Made by a program: the position numbers and the translations under genes. From NCBI GenBank assembly GCA_000759655.1, contig KN173949.1:5676-10850 (forward strand): DNA of 5,175 nt, read 5' to 3'. Within the stretch, counting starts at the first letter, position 1. Each line of letters starts with the position of its first letter. This DNA comes from Acidicaldus organivorans. Its GTDB lineage: Bacteria; Pseudomonadota; Alphaproteobacteria; Acetobacterales; Acetobacteraceae. Shown here one piece after another: positions 1-5,175 of the stretch. Below the pieces are notes generated by a model. It saw only the letters and a program-made list of their open reading frames with translations, did no database searches and was not told where the DNA came from.

Positions 1-2
1 CC

Positions 3-860
3 GAACAGATCAGCGTGAACCTTCTCGCCGCGCTCGGCGAACGCGGGATCGGGCTGCTCGTGCTCCATGGCCGGCGCGGGGAAGCGACCGCCCACCTGCT
101 CGGCGCGCCGCATGGCGATGTAACCCGCCGGATCGGTCAGTTTCTACTTGCCAGCACACCTTCCGCGGCATTCCGCCTCGCGGCCTTCGCCATAAGGGGC
201 AAGATCATCGGCCATTTGCGTTTCCTGGACGAGGCACTCGGCGCATATTCACATCCGCGGCAACGTAACGCACTCGAAACCGCACGGCTTGCGCTCACCG
301 AGTGCCTCTCCCGCCTGCGGACAAGCCCCAATCTCGAGACGGCGCGCGGGATCGAAGGCGCGGCGGCTTCTGCCTTCTGGCAGGCCTACGCCCATCTCTT
401 CGCCCCGCATCTCGGCTTTGCTGGCCGCAACCGCCGCCCGCCGCGTGATCCGGTCAATGCCACGCTTTCGCTCGCCTACACCCTGCTTTTCTCCGATGCC
501 GTCCAGGCGATTGCGATCGCCGGGCTCGATCCGCTGCTTGGCTTCCTCCACGCTCCGCTCGCGGGCCGCGCCTCGCTTGCCTGCGACCTCGTCGAATTCG
601 TGCGCCCCGCCGCCGCCCGAGCTGCTGCACCAGCGCCTCTCGGCCTCATCGATTCCAGTCCGCAGCGCGCCGCGGCGCTATGGCAGGGGCTCGAAGGGCT
701 GGCCGCAGCCCATCTTGGCGAGCTTCTCCTTGGGGCGGGTCTTCCGCCTCATCGCGCTGCACCGGCTTCTGCTAGCCGCATCGATCTTTTTCGGCCAGTC
801 TTGGAAGGACACTTGGAGGGGGCTGCAAACGTCTTCAATCGGCTTCGAAGTGTATCTTGA
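3..860 (+). CDS. cas1: CRISPR-associated integrase Cas1, 5' end outside the window
   Basis: Cas1 is the metal-dependent integrase that, with Cas2, inserts new spacers into CRISPR arrays. The frame is already open at base 3, before the first possible start (GTG at 15), and the residues there resemble the end of the Cas1 N-terminal beta domain, so the true start lies outside the window. Counting from the GTG, the helical domain has the three metal ligands with the family's spacing: Glu114 in RGIEGAA (base 354), His179 in GLDPLLGFLH (549) and Asp191 in SLACDLVEFVRP (585). The GRNRRPPRDPVNA block at about 137-149 is also diagnostic. The wording is closest, from memory, to Cas1 of type III and reverse-transcriptase-linked systems; that is inference. 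After VRP (base ~608) the tail is not recognisably Cas1 and codon use becomes unlike the rest, so the 3' end may be frameshifted. No cas2 follows; the gene converges on tRNA-Ser. Confidence 0.9.
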   Translation, partial: EQISVNLLAALGERGIGLLVLHGRRGEATAHLLGAPHGDVTRRIGQFLLASTPSAAFRLAAFAIRGKIIGHLRFLDEALGAYSHPRQRNALETARLALTECLSRLRTSPNLETARGIEGAAASAFWQAYAHLFAPHLGFAGRNRRPPRDPVNATLSLAYTLLFSDAVQAIAIAGLDPLLGFLHAPLAGRASLACDLVEFVRPAAARAAAPAPLGLIDSSPQRAAALWQGLEGLAAAHLGELLLGAGLPPHRAAPASASRIDLFRPVLEGHLEGAANVFNRLRSVS

Positions 861-868
861 GGTGGTGA

Positions 869-891
869 AAAGCGAAATTAGGATTTGCTTT
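869..891. terminator. Weak hairpin between cas1 and tRNA-Ser, possible bidirectional terminator
   Basis: AAAGC(g)AAAT pairs with ATTTGCTTT around a TAGG loop, giving nine base pairs with one bulged G. It begins eight bases after the cas1 stop. Read on the minus strand it lies about 36 bases beyond the tRNA 3' end and is followed by GCTTTTC, a short U tract. It could end either transcript. The stem is AT-rich and weak, so this is tentative. The surrounding stretch, about 861-927, is visibly richer in A+T than the rest of the window. Confidence 0.3.
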
Positions 892-927
892 CTGACCCCA
901 TATTTGTTGGATTTTTTGCGAATCACA

Positions 928-1017
928 TGGCGGATGGGGTGGGATTCGAACCCACGAGAGGCGGAAACCTCTGGCGGTTTTCAAGACCGCTGCCTTAAAC
1001 CACTCGGCCACCCATCC
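928..1017 (-). tRNA. tRNA-Ser (anticodon UGA), CCA encoded
   Basis: The gene folds as a complete class II tRNA. The acceptor strands GGATGGG (1011-1017) and CCCATCC (932-938) pair fully. The D arm is GCCGAGTGGTTTAAGGC. The anticodon stem GCGGT/ACCGC closes the loop CTTGAAA, with anticodon TGA (981-983 on the plus strand), which reads UCA and other UCN serine codons. The long variable arm AGAGG/CCTCT (957-972) is typical of serine tRNAs, the T arm GTGGG-TTCGAAT-CCCAC is intact, and the discriminator base is G (931). The 3' CCA is encoded at 928-930. I see no clear promoter in the GC-rich DNA just upstream (1018-1100). It lies downstream of the rplQ terminator, so it is probably transcribed separately. 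Its 3' end faces cas1, and tRNA 3' ends are common integration sites for genomic islands. Confidence 0.97.
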
Positions 1018-1109
1018 CTGAAACCTCGCCCGGAGTCCGCGCGCGCAAGCCCCGCGCCCCCGTCCGTCCCGCCGGGCCCCCTTTTTTAACCTCCGCGGCT
1101 GAAACGGAA

Positions 1110-1139
1110 AAGAGCGTGGGCCGAAGGCGCCACGCTCTT
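1110..1139 (-). terminator. Rho-independent terminator of the rpsM-rplQ operon
   Basis: The ten-base arms AAGAGCGTGG and CCACGCTCTT are perfectly complementary, and GCC/GGC extends the stem past one bulged base. On the minus strand the apex reads C-TTCG-G, the extra-stable cUUCGg tetraloop, and the stem is followed by TTTTCCGTTTC. On the plus strand the loop would be CGAA and there is no T tract, so the minus orientation, ending the rplQ transcript about 160 bases past its stop, is clearly favoured. Confidence 0.75.
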
Positions 1140-1208
1140 GCCACGGATCCACGTCCAGTGGGGGGCTCTCCCTTGCGTGTCTCCCTCCCGCGGAATCTCC
1201 TCCTTTGG

Positions 1209-1242
1209 CGCCCCCGCCCGGGATCACGCCCGGGAGCGGGCG
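1209..1242. other. GC-rich hairpin in the rplQ 3' untranslated region
   Basis: CCCGGG (1217-1222) and CCCGGG (1229-1234) flank a six-base loop, with outer arms CGCCC (1209-1213) and GGGCG (1238-1242) separated by a small internal loop. It lies about 57 bases after the rplQ stop and has no T tract in either direction, so it is more likely a 3' stabilising structure than a terminator. The rest of the 281-base gap between rplQ and tRNA-Ser shows no credible gene. Confidence 0.35.
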
Positions 1243-1298
1243 CGAGAGCAGGGGGAAGCGTGCCCAAGGAGAGGCAGGGGGACGCTCAGCCTCCCGGC

Positions 1299-1715
1299 TC
1301 AGGCCTCGGCTTCGGCCTCCGTCTCGGCGCGGCGCTGGCCTGCGCCCTTGGCCGCCGGGTCGCGCTCGACGAGTTCGATCACCGCCATCGGCGCCGCATC
1401 GCCATAGCGGAACCCGGCTTTGAGCACCCGCGTGTAGCCGCCGGGACGGGTGCGGAAGCGCTCCGCGAGCGGGCCGAAAAGCTTGGCCACCACCGCCTCG
1501 TCACGCAGCACGGCGAAGGCCTGGCGGCGGGCATGCAGCCCACCCCGCTTGCCGAGCGTGATCAGCTTCTCCGCCACCGGCCGCAGCTCCTTGGCCTTGG
1601 GCAGGGTGGTGGTGATCTGCTCGTGGGTGAAAAGCGCGTTGGCGAGATTGCGGAACAGCGCCCGGCGGTGGCTCGTGGTCACGCCGAGCTTACGGCCGGC
1701 GAGGCGATGGCGCAT
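1299..1715 (-). CDS. rplQ: 50S ribosomal protein L17
   Basis: L17 is a large-subunit protein, and rplQ is the usual last gene of the alpha operon. The 138-residue product begins [17 protein letters not shown] and contains the family blocks [23 protein letters not shown] (about residues 37-59, giving [13 protein letters not shown] as the core), LHARRQA at about 60-66 and [19 protein letters not shown] at about 91-109. The last ~20 residues form a tail ending EAEAEA, a variable region in alphaproteobacterial L17. The ATG start is supported by GAAGGAG at about 1723-1729. The gene starts 66 bases after the rpoA stop; that gap contains a GGCCCC/GGGGCC inverted repeat. Length and motifs are normal. 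Confidence 0.97.
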   Translation of the reverse strand: MRHRLAGRKLGVTTSHRRALFRNLANALFTHEQITTTLPKAKELRPVAEKLITLGKRGGLHARRQAFAVLRDEAVVAKLFGPLAERFRTRPGGYTRVLKAGFRYGDAAPMAVIELVERDPAAKGAGQRRAETEAEAEA

Positions 1716-1781
1716 CGATCTTCTCCTTCGTAACCCGTTCCCTGAACCTTGCGGCCCCGGCTTTCCTGCGCTTCGGGGGCC

Positions 1782-2819
1782 TCAGAACTGCTGCTCGTCG
1801 AGGCGGCGGGCCAGCTCCTCGATGTTCTCCGGCGGCCAGCCCTCGATCTTCATGCCGAGCGAGAGCCCCATCGAGGCCAGCACCTCCTTGATCTCGTTGA
1901 GCGACTTGCGCCCAAAATTGGGCGTGCGCAGCATCTCCTGCTCGGTCTTCTGCACCAGATCGCCGATATAGACGATGTTGTCGTTCTTGAGGCAGTTGGC
2001 GCTGCGCACCGAGAGCTCGAGCTCGTCCACCCGCCGCAGCAGGTTGCGGTTGAAGGGGAGGTTGTCGATCGGGGCCGAAGCGCGCGCCTCTTCCGGCTCC
2101 TCGAAATTGATGAAGAGCTGGAGCTGATCCTGGAGGATGCGGGCGGCGAGGGCCACCGCGTCCTCGGGCTTGACCGCGCCGTTGGTCTCCACGGTGAGGA
2201 CGAGGCGGTCATAGTCGGTGACCTGGCCGACGCGGGTGGGCTCGACCTTGTAGGAGACGCGGCGTACCGGCGAGTAGATGGAATCGACCGGGATCAGCCC
2301 GATCGGGTCGTCCTCGCGCCGGTTCAGCGCCGCGGGCACGAAGCCCTTGCCGCGTCCCACGGTGAGCTCCATGGCGAGCTTCGCCCCCTCGTCGAGGTGG
2401 CAGAGCACGAGGTCGGGGTTGATGATCTCGACGTCATGGGTGGTCTGGATCTGGCCGGCGCGCACCGGGCCGGGGCCCTCGGCCTCCAGGGTGAGGCGAC
2501 GCGCCTCGTCGCCGTGGAGGCGGAGCGCCAGCTGCTTGACATTGAGGATGATGTCGGTGACGTCCTCGCGCACCCCGGGGACGGTGGAGAATTCGTGGAG
2601 CACGCCGTCGATCTTGACATGCGTCACCGCTGCGCCCTGCAGCGAGGAGAGGAGGACGCGGCGGAGCGCATTGCCGAGCGTGATGCCGAAGCCGCGCTCG
2701 AGCGGCTCGGCGACGATGGTGGCGACCAGCTTGCGGTCGGCGCCCGGCGTGACTTCGAGCTTCTCGGGCTTGATCAGCGACTGCCAGTTGCGTTGCAGGA
2801 CGAGGGTGGATTCGTTCAT
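1782..2819 (-). CDS. rpoA: DNA-directed RNA polymerase alpha subunit
   Basis: The alpha subunit dimerises to nucleate assembly of RNA polymerase, and its C-terminal domain contacts UP elements and activators. The 345-residue protein has the usual length and both domains. The N-terminal domain (about 1-240) includes [20 protein letters not shown] at 41-60 and [10 protein letters not shown] at 81-90. The C-terminal domain (from about 254) includes [13 protein letters not shown] at 266-278, where Arg272 matches the DNA-contacting Arg265 of E. coli, then [13 protein letters not shown] and [15 protein letters not shown] charged linker, [11 protein letters not shown], at about 240-250 separates the domains. 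The ATG start has AAGG (2827-2830) seven bases upstream. It lies between rpsK (106-base gap) and rplQ (66-base gap). Confidence 0.98.
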   Translation of the reverse strand: MNESTLVLQRNWQSLIKPEKLEVTPGADRKLVATIVAEPLERGFGITLGNALRRVLLSSLQGAAVTHVKIDGVLHEFSTVPGVREDVTDIILNVKQLALRLHGDEARRLTLEAEGPGPVRAGQIQTTHDVEIINPDLVLCHLDEGAKLAMELTVGRGKGFVPAALNRREDDPIGLIPVDSIYSPVRRVSYKVEPTRVGQVTDYDRLVLTVETNGAVKPEDAVALAARILQDQLQLFINFEEPEEARASAPIDNLPFNRNLLRRVDELELSVRSANCLKNDNIVYIGDLVQKTEQEMLRTPNFGRKSLNEIKEVLASMGLSLGMKIEGWPPENIEELARRLDEQQF

Positions 2820-2842
2820 GGCCGGACCTTATGCCAAGGAGG

Positions 2843-2866
2843 GGGGCGCGGCGGAGGGCGCGCCCC
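2843..2866. other. Perfect 8-bp hairpin in the rpsK-rpoA gap
   Basis: GGGGCGCG (2843-2850) pairs perfectly with CGCGCCCC (2859-2866) around an eight-base loop. On the minus strand it lies between the rpsK stop and the rpoA ribosome-binding site, about 24 bases from the rpoA start, and is followed by CCTCCTTGG. It lacks a U tract, so it is more likely to tune rpoA translation, mRNA decay or partial attenuation than to end transcription. Its role is inferred. Confidence 0.4.
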
Positions 2867-2925
2867 GGAAAGCCGCCGCACCGGCCGCATGCGGGATGCG
2901 CCCCGCCCGGACGGCGCGGCCCCGC

Positions 2926-3321
2926 TCAGACGCGGCGCCGCTTACGCGGCCGGCAGCCATTGTGCGGGATGGGGGTGACGTCGCGGATCGCCGTGATGTT
3001 GAAGCCGACCGTCTGCAGGGCCCGGAGCGCGCTCTCACGACCCGCGCCGGGACCGCTCACTTCGACCTCGATCGTCTCCATCCCGTGCTCGCGCGCCTTG
3101 CGCCCTGCCGATTCGGCGGCGACCTGAGCGGCATAGGGGGTGGATTTGCGGCTGCCCTTGAACCCCTCCGCCCCGGCCGAGGCCCAGGCGATGGTGTTGC
3201 CCTGGGTGTCGGTGAAGGTGACGATGGTGTTGTTGAAGCTCGCCAACACGTGGGCGATGCCGGTGGTGATGTTCTTGCGCTCTTTACGGCGCGGCCGCGC
3301 CGTCTGGGCGGATTTCGCCAT
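2926..3321 (-). CDS. rpsK: 30S ribosomal protein S11
   Basis: S11 sits on the platform of the small subunit and helps shape the E site. The 131-residue product contains the family blocks [19 protein letters not shown] at about 18-36, [18 protein letters not shown] at about 52-69, [14 protein letters not shown] at about 88-101, and ends [21 protein letters not shown] chose the ATG at 3321 because it gives the family N-terminus [13 protein letters not shown] and has GAGGATC at 3331-3337. An in-frame ATG at 3384 would add 21 residues that S11 does not have. It follows rpsM by about 100 bases. Sequence and length are ordinary. Confidence 0.97.
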   Translation of the reverse strand: MAKSAQTARPRRKERKNITTGIAHVLASFNNTIVTFTDTQGNTIAWASAGAEGFKGSRKSTPYAAQVAAESAGRKAREHGMETIEVEVSGPGAGRESALRALQTVGFNITAIRDVTPIPHNGCRPRKRRRV

Positions 3322-3383
3322 GGATATAGAGATCCTCGCTCGCCTCTGAACCGTCCAAACCTGCACTCCCACAACTCTCCCCA

Positions 3384-3400
3384 CCCCGCTCGCGGCGGGG
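3384..3400. other. Short GC hairpin in the rpsM-rpsK gap
   Basis: CCCCGC (3384-3389) pairs with GCGGGG (3395-3400) around a five-base loop, about 24 bases after the rpsM stop on the minus strand. There is no T tract. It is one of several GC-rich hairpins found in each gap of this operon. Confidence 0.3.
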
Positions 3401-3423
3401 GGCGGACGCTGCGGGAAGGCGCC

Positions 3424-3801
3424 TTACTTCGTCACTTTCTTCTTGCCGGCGATCGGCACCGCCTTGCCCTTGCGGGTGCGGGCATTGGTGTGGGTGCGCG
3501 GCCAGCGCACCGGCAGCCCGCGGCGGTGACGCAGGCCCCGGTAGCAGCCGAGGTCCATCAGCCGCTTGATGTTCATCGCCACTTCGCGGCGGAGGTCGCC
3601 CTCCACCTTGTATTCGCGGTCGATCAGCTCGCGGATGCGGATGATCTCCTCATCGGAGAGCTCGTTCACCCGCTTCGATTCGGGGATGCCGAGCCGCTCG
3701 CAGATTTCGCGCGCCTTGGCCGGCCCGATGCCGTAGATGTAACGAAGACTGATCACCGCCCGTTTGTTGGCCGGTATGTTGACTCCAGCGATCCGCGCCA
3801 C
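3424..3801 (-). CDS. rpsM: 30S ribosomal protein S13, with altered RGQRT motif
   Basis: S13 is in the head of the small subunit, contacting 16S rRNA, bridging to the large subunit, and reaching toward P-site tRNA with its C-terminal tail. The 125-residue product has the usual length and blocks: [30 protein letters not shown] at about 21-34, [20 protein letters not shown] at about 68-87, and the tail [19 protein letters not shown]. It starts with GTG (3799-3801), preceded at nine bases by GGAG in GGGGAGA. One thing is abnormal: the near-universal LPVRGQRT reads LPVRWPRT, with Trp100 and Pro101 replacing Gly and Gln. The frame is intact on both sides. The change lies exactly at the centre of an inverted repeat (separate entry). 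It is the first gene of the alpha operon; secY and adk, its usual upstream neighbours, are not adjacent. Confidence 0.96.
   Translation of the reverse strand: MARIAGVNIPANKRAVISLRYIYGIGPAKAREICERLGIPESKRVNELSDEEIIRIRELIDREYKVEGDLRREVAMNIKRLMDLGCYRGLRHRRGLPVRWPRTHTNARTRKGKAVPIAGKKKVTK
3493..3511. repeat. Inverted repeat with flipped 5-bp centre inside rpsM
   Basis: Perfect seven-base arms GGTGCGC (3493-3499) and GCGCACC (3505-3511) surround the centre GGCCA (3500-3504). In rpsM the coding strand therefore reads TGGCC at the centre, giving Trp-Pro. The plus strand of the same segment reads GTG CGC GGC CAG CGC ACC, which is exactly the Val-Arg-Gly-Gln-Arg-Thr expected for S13. Inverting only the centre restores the family consensus. 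Confidence 0.9.
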
Positions 3802-3923
3802 GCAGCTGATCTCCCCAACGCGCCCAGCCAGGGCCTTCGCCCCGGAACAGGCTCATTCGATGCCGAAAACAAGCCAATACGCCCACTGCGGCCTTCCAGC
3901 CGGGGGCGCGCCTCCGGGCCCAC

Positions 3924-3951
3924 TACATAATGACTTTTCCCTCCCCGTCAA
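3924..3951 (-). promoter_or_regulatory. Sigma70-type promoter for the rpsM operon
   Basis: On the minus strand TTGACG (3946-3951, in the context CTTGAC) and TATGTA (3924-3929) are 16 bases apart, in the only AT-richer patch of this gap. Transcription would begin near 3917 and leave a leader of about 115 bases before the rpsM GTG. The start of that leader can form an imperfect GC hairpin at 3900-3917. A long leader before rpsM could host ribosomal-protein feedback control, as S4 does in E. coli, but I recognise no specific element. Confidence 0.65.
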
Positions 3952-3997
3952 GAATGAATCCGCCCAAACCGCCATCGGGTACGAAGGGAACGAAGCG

Positions 3998-4019
3998 GCC
4001 GCCGGCACGCCGCGGCGGC
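3998..4019 (-). terminator. Possible weak terminator after the lipoprotein gene
   Basis: GCCGCCG (3998-4004) pairs with CGGCGGC (4013-4019). On the minus strand the hairpin begins 20 bases after the lipoprotein stop and is followed by CGCTTCGTTCCCTTCG, which is only moderately T-rich. It would separate the lipoprotein transcript from the rpsM promoter. The U tract is poor, so confidence is low. Confidence 0.25.
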
Positions 4020-4038
4020 AGGACCCGCCCCTGGGCGC

Positions 4039-5070
4039 TCAGTCGGGCGGCAGCGCTCCAATGTCGCCCCCCGCATCGACCAACCCCGGCGGCTCGAGCG
4101 CCTCGTCGATCAGGCGCTGGCGCAGGGTCTCGGAGATCGGGATGCGCGCCACGATCTCGCGGCAGACTTCGTCCTCGGCCCGCGCGATCTGGATGTCGCG
4201 GAGATCGAGCAGCGTCTCGAACGAATTGATGACGAAATCGACCGGATCGGTCGCGGGCAGAAGATTGGTCCGCTCCCGGCTTCCCTTGAAACGGATGAGA
4301 TCATGCCCGTCTGCCGTCGAGACGAGCTTGCCCTCGACCGAGACGCGCGGGATCGAGATCAGGAAGCCCCAATAATTCTCATAGGCGAGCACCGTGCCAT
4401 ACATCACCGCATCGACCCGCAGCCAGCGCCCGAGTTCCTCGGGGGGCACGGCCTTGAGCTTGGCCCCGTTGTCGATCCCATGCGCCTCGAGCACCGCATC
4501 GACCGCGGTGAGATTGCGCAGCACGAATTCGCGCTGGGCGAGATAGCTCTGCATGTAGCGCCGCAGCCGCTGCGCATCGGTCCAGGCCCAGCGGTCCCGC
4601 ACCTTCTTCGAATGGAAGGTGAGCGGCACCTTGTCGAGAATGAACTGGCCGGTGCCGCGGTCGAGGAAGGGGAGGACGGCGATGCGCACCGGCGGATTCT
4701 GGCGGAACTCGTCCGAGATCTCGACGTCGAACAGGGCGGGGTCGAGGTCGATCGCCCGGTCATACCAGGTCTTCTTGCCATGGCTCTCGAGCTCGTATTC
4801 GGGAAGATAGAAGGGGCGCTGCTCCGCCTCCTGCTCGCTCACCGAGGCGCAGGCGGCAAGCAGGAGGACGAGCGCCGCGCCAAGCCATCCCGCAAGCCCT
4901 ACACGCTTGAGGTGCCGAGCCCAAGCCCTGCCCTCCAGGCCAAGGTCTCCCTGGCCACGGTTTCCCCGGCCATGGTCCCTCTGGCCACGGTCCCTCTGGC
5001 CACGGTCCCTCTGGCCACGGTCCTTCTGGCCACGGTCCCTCTGGCCACGCCTGCCTTGCCGTTCCGTCAT
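4039..5070 (-). CDS. Putative outer-membrane lipoprotein, GNA1162/DUF799-like, with repeat-rich N-terminal extension
   Basis: The 343-residue product has a lipoprotein signal: Lys-Arg at 55-56, a hydrophobic stretch at about 58-73, and lipobox LAAC with Cys74 (base 4851). Ala follows the Cys, so outer-membrane sorting is expected. The periplasmic part has VRIAVLPFLDR at 128-138 and PPEELGRWLRVDAVMYGTVL at 209-228, followed by an aromatic Tyr-Trp strand (233-234) and a VEGKLVSTADG strand at 245-255. This pattern recalls GNA1162/DUF799 lipoproteins, whose molecular function is poorly defined; the assignment is from memory. Unusually, about 54 residues precede the signal peptide, mostly RGQRD repeats. 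ATG 5070 is the only ATG, GTG or TTG in frame before the lipobox, and an in-frame TGA lies at 5080-5082, so the repeat appears to be translated. AGGA-type ribosome-binding sequence lies about 12 bases upstream. The gene has no obvious functional link with the adjacent ribosomal operon. Confidence 0.8.
   Translation of the reverse strand: MTERQGRRGQRDRGQKDRGQRDRGQRDRGQRDHGRGNRGQGDLGLEGRAWARHLKRVGLAGWLGAALVLLLAACASVSEQEAEQRPFYLPEYELESHGKKTWYDRAIDLDPALFDVEISDEFRQNPPVRIAVLPFLDRGTGQFILDKVPLTFHSKKVRDRWAWTDAQRLRRYMQSYLAQREFVLRNLTAVDAVLEAHGIDNGAKLKAVPPEELGRWLRVDAVMYGTVLAYENYWGFLISIPRVSVEGKLVSTADGHDLIRFKGSRERTNLLPATDPVDFVINSFETLLDLRDIQIARAEDEVCREIVARIPISETLRQRLIDEALEPPGLVDAGGDIGALPPD
4936..5055 (-). 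repeat. 15-bp tandem repeat, about eight copies
   Basis: The plus-strand unit is CTGGCCACGGTCCCT. The copies at 4981, 4996 and 5026 are identical, that at 5011 differs by one base, and those at 4966, 4951, 4936 and 5041 are progressively degenerate. The unit length is a multiple of three, so gain or loss of copies adds or removes five residues (RDRGQ) without shifting the lipoprotein frame. All three minus-strand frames stay open through it. There are no spacers, so it is not a CRISPR array. Confidence 0.9.
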
Positions 5071-5112
5071 CCGCGCGTCTCATCCTCTCGTCCGCCGATG
5101 GGCCGGAGGGAG

Positions 5113-5141
5113 GATAAAGCCCAGCCGGGGTGATCCGTCAC
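5113..5141 (-). promoter_or_regulatory. Candidate promoter for the lipoprotein gene
   Basis: On the minus strand GTGACG (5136-5141) and TTTATC (5113-5118) are separated by 17 bases, with the lipoprotein ATG about 43 bases beyond. Both boxes match the sigma70 consensus only partly, and TTTATC is the only AT-rich hexamer in this stretch. The gene could also be read from a promoter outside the window. Confidence 0.3.
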
Positions 5142-5175
5142 GTGGCGAGGGAGAGGGGGGCGGCGAGGCGGGAGG

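Noticed and set aside
289..1089. 266-codon plus-strand frame overlapping cas1 and running through tRNA-Ser
   Set aside because: It reads through a clear tRNA gene on the other strand and overlaps the Cas1 catalytic region in another frame; only short parts (about 610-640, 740-790) might belong to a frameshifted cas1.
1195..1206. Strong Shine-Dalgarno-like AAAGGAGGAGAT on the minus strand after rplQ, considered as marking a small gene
   Set aside because: No ATG, GTG or TTG follows at usable distance and no short frame behind it looks like a protein.
1749..2978. Long plus-strand open frames (409 and 550 codons) opposite rpoA, rpsK and rpsM
   Set aside because: They are antisense to unmistakable ribosomal and polymerase genes, show no family resemblance, and arise from high-GC codon bias that suppresses stop codons.
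3322..3384. Longer S11 starting at ATG 3384
   Set aside because: The 21 extra residues are foreign to S11, whereas ATG 3321 gives the family N-terminus and has its own ribosome-binding site.
4936..5055. 15-bp repeat considered as a CRISPR array, given cas1 in the window
   Set aside because: The copies are contiguous with no spacers, too short, in coding frame with the lipoprotein, and 4 kb from cas1.
4760..5083. 107-codon minus-strand frame with WPEGP repeats, starting at 5083
   Set aside because: It is the out-of-frame reading of the 15-bp repeat and continues out of frame with the recognisable lipoprotein; its start codon also sits directly against the candidate ribosome-binding sequence.

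Overview
The window looks like chromosomal DNA from a high-GC alphaproteobacterium. The rpsM-rpsK-rpoA-rplQ order and the S11, S13 and alpha-subunit sequences have an alphaproteobacterial character. Rhodospirillales/Acetobacteraceae is my best guess, from general resemblance of the ribosomal proteins only.

Right to left on the minus strand, the layout is: (i) an outer-membrane-type lipoprotein gene (4039-5070) with a GNA1162/DUF799-like domain, whose N-terminus carries a 15-bp tandem repeat; (ii) a short gap with a good sigma70-type promoter (3924-3951); (iii) the alpha operon rpsM, rpsK, rpoA, rplQ (S13, S11, RNA polymerase alpha, L17); (iv) a strong UUCG-loop terminator (1110-1139); (v) a tRNA-Ser(UGA) gene (928-1017). 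On the plus strand, converging on the 3' end of the tRNA, is the 3' part of a cas1 gene (3-860) that enters from outside the window. No gene in the window is separated from the next by more than 300 bases.

The operon supplies the small-subunit head proteins S13 and S11, the RNA polymerase alpha subunit and the large-subunit protein L17. Its four genes share one direction, lie 66-106 bases apart, and have GC-rich hairpins in the gaps. The usual upstream partners of rpsM (secY, adk) are not adjacent; the lipoprotein gene is there instead, and the operon appears to have its own promoter. cas1 is CRISPR adaptation machinery, but no cas2, CRISPR repeat or effector gene is seen between it and the tRNA. 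The tRNA 3' end may mark the edge of an acquired island.

The most notable observations are: (1) the near-invariant Arg-Gly-Gln-Arg-Thr motif of S13 reads Arg-Trp-Pro-Arg-Thr because the 5-bp centre of a perfect 7-bp inverted repeat is flipped, which is either a micro-inversion or a hairpin sequencing artefact; (2) the lipoprotein appears to carry a translated RGQRD repeat ahead of its signal peptide, with no alternative start codon available; (3) the C-terminal part of cas1 looks eroded or frameshifted and lies against a tRNA gene.
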